From an uncultured Eubacteriales bacterium (GTDB taxonomy: Bacteria; Bacillota; Clostridia; UBA1381; UBA9506), in NCBI GenBank assembly GCA_900545185.1, contig UQYH01000025.1:1-23003 (forward strand): a stretch of DNA of 23,003 nt. The letters are read 5' to 3'. Position numbers and translations under genes: made by a program. Below, one piece after another: positions 7,438 through 15,477 of this stretch; positions within the stretch are counted from its first letter, which is position 1; each line of letters opens with the position of its first letter. The notes beneath the pieces were generated by a model. The model made no database searches and was not told the origin of the DNA. It worked only from the letters and a program-made list of their open reading frames with translations.

Positions 7438-10400
7438 TTATTGCAGCGAAACCGGCAGGCTTGGGCACAGCGGACGCATGCTTTTAGCATCTTGCAGCAG
7501 CATAACCTTTGCGGTTTTGGCCGATTGTGCTGCAACCGACACCGAAACGCTGCCGCCGTCTGCCGCTGTCGGCGATACACTTTGCCGCACAACGGTCAGC
7601 AGTCTGCCCGATGCATCATACGTTGCCGTGCACAGCAGCGCATTGCCGAACGATTGCGGCAATTGCAGGCTGACCGAAAGGCCGCTGCCTGTTACGTCGG
7701 CCGAAAACAGCCGTGCCGTTTCACCGGCATAAATGGTGACCTTGTGCTCAAAAACAATCGCACCATGGTCCTTATCCTTAGCGCAAACAACCGCTTCATA
7801 AATGCCGTCCGGCAAGTCCGCCCCGATTACAATGCGGCGGCTTTCCGCATCCCAGCTGATAGCCGTGTTCGGAGAGGTCAGGCTCCATGTTGCCGAATCG
7901 CTGATGTCCTCCGTCTTTGGCACCATATTGCCCGATTCATCCGCGCCCCAATAGGTTCCCACCAGCTTATACGGCGCGCTTTGCACCGTACCGTGTCCCT
8001 TGGCCGCGGTCAGAATACTGTCACCCTCTATCACGGTTGACAGACCGGGATATACGTAGCTCCAAACCGAATCAACGCTGTTTTGGGCAGTCACTTCAAT
8101 GTAGCTGTAGTTTTTGCTCCGTTCCTCTACCGTGCAAGGCAGCGTCAGGGTCGTCACTTCTGCTGGCAGAACAATGGTATGATCCGAATCGTTGCCGAGC
8201 GCAACATGATATTCGACCGTATCGCCGCCGTCATTTTCCAGAGTCCATTCCAACCGCAGGTAATCCGTTCCCAGCGCCGCTTGCAGCGAAAGCCCGGACG
8301 GTGCACCTGCCTCGTTTGCCGACGGCGTGACCGTAAAGTATTGCGCGGTTTGCAGAGTGTGGCCGTATTGGCTGTGCTTGCGCGTTGACGTGATCCCCAC
8401 CGTGTAGGTTTTGCCGTTTTCCAGATAGCCGATAAATCGGCCGTCATCAAACGTATACCACGAATCGTTATGGCCGCCTACCATATAGCGCATAGAATCC
8501 GCTTCGTCATACGGTGCGCCGTAAAGCTGAATACCGCCGTTGCGTGCCTGAACGCGTACGTTTTGCACCTTGCGCGGCGCTTCCTCCTGCGGCGTGGTCA
8601 GAGAGAGTGCATTGTTTTTGCCCCTGGCCGCTATGCCGCCGCCTTCGGCATCCACCGCACGGATTTCCACGGCGTATTCATGACCGTTTTGCAGTCCGTC
8701 AAAAATATAATGCAGCTTACCGTTTATCGTAATCGGCTCTATGGCTTGCCAAACGCCTTCATCCAGCCGTGCTTCATAGCCGATAACAGTCTCGTTTTCG
8801 GGCGGTGTCCAAACGGCCTCCAGCTGCTCATAACCGGCAATAACGGTGTCGAGATTCGGCGCGCTCAGCTTGTGGGGCACGGTTTGCAGGGTTGTCGCCG
8901 CCGCGCCTGTTCCGGCGCTGTTTTCCGCACAAACCATAAAGGTATAGGCTTGGTTCACCTTAAGATCCGTTAAGGTGCAGGTGGTGGCAGCGCCTACCGA
9001 TGTCCAGCTTGCGCCGCCGTCTTTAGAGACCTTATACCCCGTGATGGCCGCATTGCCGTTTGAGGCAGGGGCTTCCCAGCTGAGAACGGCCTGCCGATAG
9101 CTCATTTCGGCCTTTAGCTTAGCAGGGCGCGAAGGCGTTACAGCGTCCGCTGTCGGTGTGCCCTGCAAATATACCTCCGTATACCGGTTGGTTGACCGCG
9201 TTTGCAGTGTTACTGAATAGGTTTTGCCGTTGGTTAAACCCGTAAACGTACATTCACGGTCGCTTTGGCCGCGCAGGACGTAATCTTCATATACCTGTTC
9301 TTGATTGATGTAATTGCCTGCATCATCCTGCAGCCAAATGTTATACGTTTTAAAACCCACATCCGAAACATACTCGTTTTCGCCCCAATGTGCAGGTGCG
9401 TCCCAGGTGACGGTCAGGCCGCCGCCGAACGGATGAATCTGCGGATTCTGCGCTTCGCCGGGGTCATCCTCTGCATGATCCACCGTAAAGGTAAACCAGC
9501 CGGGGGCGCTTTCGCCGCAGCTGTTCACAGCCTTTACGCCAAGGGTATAGCTTTCGCCGACAGTGAGCGTATCGGGCAGCTTTAAGGTGAAGCTCGAACC
9601 GGCTTGCGCGGTGGCGTTATCCCCTTTCCATTTTTGTGTGCCGTCCGCTTCCAAATAGCTCGCATGATCCTTCAGTGTGTAAAGATAGTACTGTATGCGC
9701 GCGCCGCCGTCATCCTTGGGTGCGGAAATATCTGCCTGAATGGGATTAACCATGTGCGGCCAGGTATTGGCAAAATACGGTGCACTCGGAATGGTGGGGC
9801 TTGTAACGGTGTAGGTCAGCGCAACGGGCGTCTTCGTTTGCGCGTTTTGAATAATCAGCGTATCGGTATGCGTGCCCACGCCCAGACCCTTTTTGGGCGC
9901 AACCTGTACGGTTGCGGTATCACCCGATGTACCCTTAGCCGCAAGCGTAGGGGAAGAAAGTGCGGTTGTTACGGTAAACGGACTGTCATCCCCCGACTGC
10001 ATGCTCGCCGTAAGGCCCTGCAAGGCTGCGTTATGCAGGTTAGAAACCGTTACGGTTTGTGCCGCTGCTGCCGGTGTGCCGCGCACTTCGCTTACGCGGA
10101 CGCTGCCAAAGTCCAGTTCTTTTACATCCGTATCCAGCCAAACGGGCGCCGTATATGGCGTAACAATAACCGGGAACGGGTCGGAACGTTTGCCGCCCAC
10201 GTTCAGCCGCACGTTATACGTGCCGGGCTGTACATTGCTGTTAATGCTGATGCCGAAATAGAAGGCGCCGCTTTGGGCAACATTGCCGTTTGCTTTTAGG
10301 GTCATGCCCTGCGGCGCGTCCTCCAGCGCGGTATACGCTTCGCGCGTTACGCCGTCCGCAATCACCGAAAATTCGGCCGTGCTTTCAAAGTTCGGCGTGG

Positions 10401-13311
10401 CAGGGCCGACCTGCTCAATCGTATTTTTAATGGGCGATACCGTCACGCTGTTCGGCACAACGCCGCCCGGATTTTTAACGCCCGAAAGAATATAGGTAAC
10501 AACCGGGAACTGCTGTACACGGTCGCCCTCTTTTGCGTTGTAAATATAGTGCAAAAGCCGCCAGTTAAAGTCGGCCTTTTGCTCGCCGCTGCCGCTTACG
10601 TTCATGCCGTCGCCCTGACCGAACACGGTACCTTCAAAGCTGGTGCCCACGGCGCTTGTGGTAATGCGGCCGCTTTCGTGCTCACGGGTTGTTGAGCTGC
10701 CGACCGTAACCTTGGTACCCACGTCCACAAGGTTAAAAATCCCTTCGGCCTCCGCTTCGATACCGCCGCCGATTTTGGTGCTGACGGATGACCCGGCCGA
10801 GGTAGTCTCACTTGTTTGCTCCGTAATATCAATCGACATGGTTTGGCTGCCCAGGTTAGAGGGGAAGGTTGACGTACGCGGATAGGACATGACGCTGCCC
10901 GAAAGCACGTGGCTGTGATTCGGCGTGTCCGCCGGGTACGTATCCGGCTCACCGATTGTGTGGCTGAACACATCGGAAAGGTCGGGCAGCGCGCCGTTTG
11001 CATACGGCCTAAAGGCAAGATAATCCTCATATGTTAAGGTTGCGGTTTTAATCGCGTCAGATCCGTCACGCGGCACATACACAACATAGTCCGAAGAAGC
11101 AAGCTTCCCGTCCGTGCCGGGGTAATAGGCCGTGTAGGCATAGGCATCGTAACCGATGGTGGTCAGCACAACGGTATCCTCGCCGCCGCTGGTAGAAAAG
11201 CTTTGCGTATAGGTGACTTCCCTGGTGTTTTCTTTATCAATGGTAGAGCTTTGCATCGCTTCGCTTTCCGATTCAAACACACCGGCCGTGCCGCCGTGAC
11301 CGGCCTTAATTTCGGTCGAAATATAAATACCGGCCGAAACCGAGAACGATTCTGTCGCGCCGCCGGCCGTCATGGTGCTGCGGCCGTAGGTAGTTTGGCT
11401 GTTGATGTACATATCCGAAGGGAGCGACCCGAAGTACGGCGGTGAGGCCAGCGCCGTAATAATGACGGGGTCTGCCCAAAAGAATACATGCTTTTGATAT
11501 CGCAGATAAATCGAATCGGCATCGGTATCCGGCATGGCAATAATGCCGTAGCCCGTGCTGCTGCCAAGCTGCGCCGAGGTCGGGTGCATGGTGTAGCCGC
11601 TGCCGTTCGGCGCCAGATAATACACCACCTGCTTGCCGTCTGTCTTATAAGCACGCACCAGCGCCGCATCACGATAGCCGCTTTCGTCAAAGCTGATGTT
11701 CGCCGTGCGGATATCCGTTACGTAAATGCCGTTATCGTAAAAAATGCAGTCCGTACCGGCAAAGTCGTACGCCGTTTTGTCATAATCAGCGCCCCAGCTG
11801 CCGGTGAAGGAGCCGATGTCCTTCGCGTCATACCGATAGGTGTTGCCGTCCGGGTAGCGCACAAAGGGGATCAGCTTTTGGTCAACCACCAGCGTACCGG
11901 AGGAAACAAAATTTTGATCCTCTGCCTGTGCCGCGCGGCCAAAATCGTTTTGCAAAACACCGATGCGGATGGGTGCGGAGTCCTCCAAATCGGTTTTATA
12001 CACATATTGGCTCGATGCTCTGTCCAGCCAGCCGTGCTTATACAAGCCGCCGTGATACACGGTAGAGCTTGTAAAGCGGTTTTTGTCCTTTTGATAGTCC
12101 ATCGCCAGCACATAATAGCTCGGAGTCAGCATTTTGTCCCCGTTGTAGCCCGACCAATGGTGGAGCGTTTCTTTTAAGGAAAGGAAAACGGTTGGCTTGC
12201 CGGAACCGTCAATGTCACAAATTGCAACACCGACACCCGATGCATCGCCGGTTGTTGTGTTAAGACGCAGGGCGGTTTTCACATCGTTTGCAATTTGATC
12301 CAACAGGATTTTGCGGTTTGACCAAAGATTTGAAAGGTCGGGGTCGCCGCCGATGTAATATACCGCCAGCATATTGCTTGCATAGTTTGCGTTATATTGC
12401 ACGTTGTCGCTGCAAATGGCCGTAACCAAATCGTCGCAGCCGTCACCGTCAATATCGGCCGCCGCAACAGAGGCCGTTACGCCCGGCGCACCGATGTAAC
12501 AGGTGCCCGGCCAGGTGAGCAGGCTGTTCATAAACGTCCGCGGATTTTGGTTCCAGCCGCTTGCGGTTTTAAAGCTTTCCGCCGTGCGGTTTTCAGATGT
12601 CAGACTCCATAAATAGCTGCCGCCGAAGTTATCAAAGCCGTATTTGCTCATGTTACTGTCGCCAAAGCCGTTTGTGGGCGTGGTGGTGACAATTTCGTCA
12701 TACCCGTCGCCGTTTAAATCGGCGCAGACAACCGACATGGCGTTGACAAATTGATGGGTGTTTGCATAAAAATCGGCCGCGGCCGTGCCGCTGTCGTATA
12801 ACACGGCAATCGGCACAAGCACGGGCGCAAGCCGTGCTTCGGCCGTGCAAAGCAGCAGCAAAGAGCGGTTATCGGTCGTTTTGGCGGCGGCCAAAACGGC
12901 CAGCTCATTCTTGCGGCCGTCTCCGTTTAGGTCACCTTCGCCGCTGCTCAAAAGCTTGTATGTATTGCTCAAATTATAGGTCTTGCCGCCCACAGTCACC
13001 GCTCCGGCTGCAAGCTGTGCGGCCGATGCACTTTTCCACGTTAAGTTTTCAGAAGGGGAGGCGCTGTCTCCAAACAGCTTGCTGCCGCCGTCATATACAT
13101 AGAGCGGCTCGCGCACATCCGAAAGCACCGTGCCGTCCAAATAGGGCAGCTGCGCAGCCGGATCGTCGGGGCTTACCTCGTCAATACCGCTGAACATTTC
13201 GTGCAGTACGTCTTGTTTCGGCTCACTTGCCTGCCCTGCCTCCGCAAATGCACCAAGGGGCATAAGACACAGCACAAACGCAAGTGTACACGCCATAAGC
13301 TTATGTTTCAT
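7438..13311 (-). CDS. Giant secreted protein with FG-GAP-like repeats and fibronectin type III domains
   Basis: This 1957-residue exported protein starts with a signal peptide (MKHK, then a hydrophobic core; likely cleavage after AFA23). Residues 120-380 hold four calcium-loop FG-GAP/VCBS-type motifs: DLNGDGRKNELAVL (127), DLNGDGYDEIV (198), DIDGDGCDDLV (286) and the variant DIDGSGKPTVFLS (366), which suggest a beta-propeller. Residues about 615-930 are Ser/Thr-rich, have alternating polarity and are unassigned. A choice-of-anchor/ASPM-like Ig fold (ELDFGSVRVSE) lies near 1065, then several fibronectin III repeats from about 1180 to 1700. The tail (YDASGRLLTVVRQ...AKVMLLQD) resembles the end domain of many clostridial surface proteins. 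No LPXTG, SLH or dockerin is seen, so it may be released or held non-covalently. AAAGGAGAGG precedes ATG 13311. It stands alone between terminators. A role in adhesion or polymer binding is inference. Confidence 0.85.
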   Translation of the reverse strand: MKHKLMACTLAFVLCLMPLGAFAEAGQASEPKQDVLHEMFSGIDEVSPDDPAAQLPYLDGTVLSDVREPLYVYDGGSKLFGDSASPSENLTWKSASAAQLAAGAVTVGGKTYNLSNTYKLLSSGEGDLNGDGRKNELAVLAAAKTTDNRSLLLLCTAEARLAPVLVPIAVLYDSGTAAADFYANTHQFVNAMSVVCADLNGDGYDEIVTTTPTNGFGDSNMSKYGFDNFGGSYLWSLTSENRTAESFKTASGWNQNPRTFMNSLLTWPGTCYIGAPGVTASVAAADIDGDGCDDLVTAICSDNVQYNANYASNMLAVYYIGGDPDLSNLWSNRKILLDQIANDVKTALRLNTTTGDASGVGVAICDIDGSGKPTVFLSLKETLHHWSGYNGDKMLTPSYYVLAMDYQKDKNRFTSSTVYHGGLYKHGWLDRASSQYVYKTDLEDSAPIRIGVLQNDFGRAAQAEDQNFVSSGTLVVDQKLIPFVRYPDGNTYRYDAKDIGSFTGSWGADYDKTAYDFAGTDCIFYDNGIYVTDIRTANISFDESGYRDAALVRAYKTDGKQVVYYLAPNGSGYTMHPTSAQLGSSTGYGIIAMPDTDADSIYLRYQKHVFFWADPVIITALASPPYFGSLPSDMYINSQTTYGRSTMTAGGATESFSVSAGIYISTEIKAGHGGTAGVFESESEAMQSSTIDKENTREVTYTQSFSTSGGEDTVVLTTIGYDAYAYTAYYPGTDGKLASSDYVVYVPRDGSDAIKTATLTYEDYLAFRPYANGALPDLSDVFSHTIGEPDTYPADTPNHSHVLSGSVMSYPRTSTFPSNLGSQTMSIDITEQTSETTSAGSSVSTKIGGGIEAEAEGIFNLVDVGTKVTVGSSTTREHESGRITTSAVGTSFEGTVFGQGDGMNVSGSGEQKADFNWRLLHYIYNAKEGDRVQQFPVVTYILSGVKNPGGVVPNSVTVSPIKNTIEQVGPATPNFESTAEFSVIADGVTREAYTALEDAPQGMTLKANGNVAQSGAFYFGISINSNVQPGTYNVRLNVGGKRSDPFPVIVTPYTAPVWLDTDVKELDFGSVRVSEVRGTPAAAAQTVTVSNLHNAALQGLTASMQSGDDSPFTVTTALSSPTLAAKGTSGDTATVQVAPKKGLGVGTHTDTLIIQNAQTKTPVALTYTVTSPTIPSAPYFANTWPHMVNPIQADISAPKDDGGARIQYYLYTLKDHASYLEADGTQKWKGDNATAQAGSSFTLKLPDTLTVGESYTLGVKAVNSCGESAPGWFTFTVDHAEDDPGEAQNPQIHPFGGGLTVTWDAPAHWGENEYVSDVGFKTYNIWLQDDAGNYINQEQVYEDYVLRGQSDRECTFTGLTNGKTYSVTLQTRSTNRYTEVYLQGTPTADAVTPSRPAKLKAEMSYRQAVLSWEAPASNGNAAITGYKVSKDGGASWTSVGAATTCTLTDLKVNQAYTFMVCAENSAGTGAAATTLQTVPHKLSAPNLDTVIAGYEQLEAVWTPPENETVIGYEARLDEGVWQAIEPITINGKLHYIFDGLQNGHEYAVEIRAVDAEGGGIAARGKNNALSLTTPQEEAPRKVQNVRVQARNGGIQLYGAPYDEADSMRYMVGGHNDSWYTFDDGRFIGYLENGKTYTVGITSTRKHSQYGHTLQTAQYFTVTPSANEAGAPSGLSLQAALGTDYLRLEWTLENDGGDTVEYHVALGNDSDHTIVLPAEVTTLTLPCTVEERSKNYSYIEVTAQNSVDSVWSYVYPGLSTVIEGDSILTAAKGHGTVQSAPYKLVGTYWGADESGNMVPKTEDISDSATWSLTSPNTAISWDAESRRIVIGADLPDGIYEAVVCAKDKDHGAIVFEHKVTIYAGETARLFSADVTGSGLSVSLQLPQSFGNALLCTATYDASGRLLTVVRQSVSPTAADGGSVSVSVAAQSAKTAKVMLLQDAKSMRPLCPSLPVSLQ

Positions 13312-13378
13312 AAAACCTCTCCTTTCGGGAATATCTGCCTTTGAACTGATTATGTATTTATTCTATCATAAGTCCGGC

Positions 13379-13401
13379 TGGCCATGTATTGGCCAATGGC
13401 T
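13379..13401. promoter_or_regulatory. Palindromic cluster upstream of the FG-GAP gene
   Basis: TGGCCA (13379-13384) and TTGGCCAA (13389-13396) are two small palindromes ten bases apart, followed by TGGC. They lie about 70-85 bp upstream of the giant gene's start. A -10-like TAGAAT lies closer to the gene on the minus strand, but no well-spaced -35 was found. An operator role is a guess. Confidence 0.25.
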
Positions 13402-13452
13402 AATTTTTGAAAAATCGGGCTAAACATAAATGAGGAATACCCGAATAAAAAT

Positions 13453-13494
13453 AAAAAAAGGAACGGCATACAGGCCGCTCCCTACGGTTTTACC
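13453..13494 (-). terminator. Dispersed hairpin repeat, copy B, acting as the mntP terminator
   Basis: GGAACGGC (13460-13467), loop ATACAG, GCCGCTCC (13474-13481), then CCTACGGTTTTACC. On the minus strand the RNA stem has 8 pairs including one G-U and is followed directly by seven T, a textbook intrinsic terminator for the mntP operon ending at 13538. It is also clearly a copy of the repeat seen at 7288, 20602 and 20686. Confidence 0.8.
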
Positions 13495-13537
13495 CAAAAA
13501 TGGCAGACATTTAAAACAAACGTTATTGTTTCATACC

Positions 13538-14095
13538 CTACCCCAGCATATGCTCGATTAAAATTTTAACACCCATTGCAATTAAAATAACGCCGCCCAC
13601 AATTTGCGCATGCTTGCCCAGCGCATCACCGGCGCGTTTGCCGATTAAGGCGCCAAAGGTAGAAAGACAAAAGGTGATAGAGCCGATAACGGCAATACTA
13701 AACCAAATGTTAACGGACATAAACGCAAAGGTAATGCCTGCGGCCAGCGCGTCTATACTGGTGGCAACGGCCAAAAGCAGCATAACGCGGAAGCTTGTGC
13801 TGCCCGTGCTGCTTCCTTCTTCGCCGCGCACGGCATCCAAAATCATTTTCACGCCGATGTACCCCAGCAGGATAAACGCAACCCAATGGTCGAAGGTTGT
13901 GATAAAGCTGCTGAACATCTGCCCGGCCGCCCAGCCCGTCAGCGGCATAAGCATCTGAAACAGACCGAAATAAAGGCCGAATTTTAACGCGTCACGCAGA
14001 CGCAGATTGGAAATTGCCATCCCGTTTGACACCGATACCGCAAAGGCATCCATCGAGAGACCGATGGCAATCATAATTAATTCAGAAATGCGCAT
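13538..14095 (-). CDS. mntP: Manganese efflux pump MntP
   Basis: This 185-residue membrane protein with six predicted helices exports Mn2+. The two family repeats are both visible, each with its conserved Asp: GLSMDAFAVSVSNG near residue 12 and ATSIDALAAGITFAF near 110. Length is typical of MntP/YebN. GGAGG lies 9 bases before ATG 14095, and the bactofilin stop is only 15 bases upstream, so the genes are probably co-transcribed. There is no room for the yybP-ykoY manganese riboswitch that often precedes this gene, so manganese control, if any, must act elsewhere. A hairpin repeat with a T tract follows the gene. Confidence 0.93.
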   Translation of the reverse strand: MRISELIMIAIGLSMDAFAVSVSNGMAISNLRLRDALKFGLYFGLFQMLMPLTGWAAGQMFSSFITTFDHWVAFILLGYIGVKMILDAVRGEEGSSTGSTSFRVMLLLAVATSIDALAAGITFAFMSVNIWFSIAVIGSITFCLSTFGALIGKRAGDALGKHAQIVGGVILIAMGVKILIEHMLG

Positions 14096-14110
14096 ACATA
14101 AAAGCCTCCG

Positions 14111-14521
14111 TTACGCGTTTAAATTGGTTTGCTCCGTGCTTACTTCTTCATCGGCAGCAGCGCTTTGCGGTGCTTTTTCTTTTGTTAAGGACTGGTTCAT
14201 ACCAAAGAAACGGCCGCCCTCTTCAATCACCAGCGAGCCTGTTTCAATATTCCCCTCCAGCACACCGGTTTCTTTAATTAAAAGCTGATCCTCGGCGCGC
14301 GCATTGCCAAGCAGATGCCCCGAAAGAATCAGGCTTGCGGCGTAAATATCGCCCTCTACCTGCGCGGTTTGTGTTAAAATCACTTCTCTTGTGGTGCGGA
14401 TGTTGCCGCAAACCGTACCGTCAATTTTAATGGCGCTTTCCGAAACCAAATCACCCGTTAGCGTTGTTTTTTCGCCGATTAACACATCCACATTCACATA
14501 TTTAAATTTTTTATTCATCAT
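14111..14521 (-). CDS. Bactofilin (polymer-forming cytoskeletal protein)
   Basis: This 136-residue protein has a central bactofilin right-handed beta-helix (residues about 10-105, repeats such as KIDGTVCGNI and QVEGDIYAAS with regular Gly and Ile/Val) and a disordered acidic tail. Bactofilins self-assemble into filaments without nucleotide and place cell-envelope enzymes; they lie inside the cell, often at the membrane. The start is the first of two adjacent ATGs (14521), with GGAG 7 bases upstream; an in-frame start at 14593 would run into the preceding gene and add unrelated sequence. It is 37 bases after the DUF975 gene and 15 bases before mntP, in one apparent operon. What it scaffolds is not evident here. 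Confidence 0.88.
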   Translation of the reverse strand: MMNKKFKYVNVDVLIGEKTTLTGDLVSESAIKIDGTVCGNIRTTREVILTQTAQVEGDIYAASLILSGHLLGNARAEDQLLIKETGVLEGNIETGSLVIEEGGRFFGMNQSLTKEKAPQSAAADEEVSTEQTNLNA

Positions 14522-14558
14522 AAATCGTCTCCGTTCTGCCGTTGTGCATCCGCATATT

Positions 14559-15287
14559 CTATTGTATGCGAAGCTGCTCGGCTTTAATATCATAGTAAAA
14601 ATTAACCTGCGATAAATACAGGTACGGTGTAATCCACAAATATAAAATACCGAGTGTGAGGGCGCCCAAAATCAGCCAGCCCAAAAAGGACAAAAGCAGC
14701 ACGAAATAGTCAAGCGTATATCCGCGCATGACATTATAGCTTTGCACAAAGGCATCCGTCACGGTGGTATAAGGGTTCTCCAGCAAAATAATCGACACCA
14801 TAGAAAGGCGCAGCATAAGGATGAAGTAAAACACGCTCAGCGTCACCCCAAGCAAAACGGCAAGGAACGGCATAAAAAACGACAGCATCGAAACAGCTGC
14901 CAGCAGCACGGTATAGACCGCCCGGATAACAAAGTTAATGACCGCCGCGCCGATCACCCGTTGCGGCATGGCCGTAAACGGCGTAAACATATCTTCCACA
15001 CCGGTGGGAAGCCCGGCGCGTGTTTTCATTAAAATTTGCGTATAGCCATACAAAATAAAGGTGAAAACAATTTGACAGACAAAGCGAATCGGCGTTTTCC
15101 ATAAAAGCGCCGGTGTCCAAAATGTCTGCCACGCATCGGCGTTCCCAAAGGAAATACGCACACTGCCGCGCATATCGGCATTGAAAATGCCCGACAGCAC
15201 AAAAAACAGCAGGGTGTAAAGCGCAAACCGACCCCACCTGCCGCTGAGCATTTGTTTGGATTGTTCCTTAATCTCTGTACGATTCAT
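14559..15287 (-). CDS. DUF975 family membrane protein
   Basis: This 242-residue protein begins with the typical soluble DUF975 N-terminus (NRTEIKEQSKQMLSGRWG) and then has about five or six hydrophobic segments, including a long one at residues 120-160. The loop LLENPYTTVTDAFVQSYNVMRGY before the last helices is the family's most conserved part. The function of DUF975 proteins is unknown; they are common in Firmicutes membranes. AGGAGG lies 9 bases before ATG 15287. It leads a compact operon with bactofilin and mntP. The family call is confident; no function is claimed. Confidence 0.87.
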   Translation of the reverse strand: MNRTEIKEQSKQMLSGRWGRFALYTLLFFVLSGIFNADMRGSVRISFGNADAWQTFWTPALLWKTPIRFVCQIVFTFILYGYTQILMKTRAGLPTGVEDMFTPFTAMPQRVIGAAVINFVIRAVYTVLLAAVSMLSFFMPFLAVLLGVTLSVFYFILMLRLSMVSIILLENPYTTVTDAFVQSYNVMRGYTLDYFVLLLSFLGWLILGALTLGILYLWITPYLYLSQVNFYYDIKAEQLRIQ

Positions 15288-15345
15288 TATAAATCCCTCC
15301 TGTGTGTTTTTTGCGATACACGGTATACGCCCGCGAAAACCGCAT

Positions 15346-15398
15346 TTTTAAGGCAGAGGGAGTTCCCTCTGACAACTCCCCGATGCAGCCTGCTGCAT
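15346..15398 (-). promoter_or_regulatory. Possible promoter with a palindrome between -35 and -10, upstream of the DUF975 operon
   Basis: On the minus strand, TTGTCA (plus 15370-15375) and a weak TTAAAA (plus 15346-15351) are 18 bases apart. Between them lies CAGAGGGA/TCCCTCTG (15354-15361 and 15364-15371), an 8-bp inverted repeat with a 2-base centre. A second stem, ATGCAG/CTGCAT (15383-15388, 15393-15398), is just upstream. The layout would suit an operator, but the -10 is poor and the stems could equally be transcript hairpins after lysC. Confidence 0.3.
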
Positions 15399-15422
15399 AA
15401 TTGTTTGATAGAATGATAACAG

Positions 15423-15455
15423 AGGGGCGCAACAAAAACTGTGCGCCCCTTTTTA
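15423..15455. terminator. GC-rich terminator hairpin downstream of lysC
   Basis: AGGGGCGCA (15423-15431) pairs with TGCGCCCCT (15442-15450) over a 10-base loop. The clear T tract is on the plus strand (15450-15455), opposite to the adjacent genes. On the minus strand the stem, 28 bases after the lysC stop, is preceded by an A tract and followed only by CTCTGTTAT. It may terminate in both directions. Confidence 0.6.
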
Positions 15456-15477
15456 ATTTTTATAAACCTGTTATTCT

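Noticed and set aside
9604..10299. Plus-strand open frames of 229-231 codons inside the giant gene (also 11488-12177)
   Set aside because: They are antisense to the FG-GAP protein, rich in Cys/Arg/His with no domain pattern, and lack initiation signals.
14096..14110. yybP-ykoY manganese riboswitch for mntP
   Set aside because: Only 15 bases separate mntP from the bactofilin gene; no aptamer fits and none is seen upstream of the operon.
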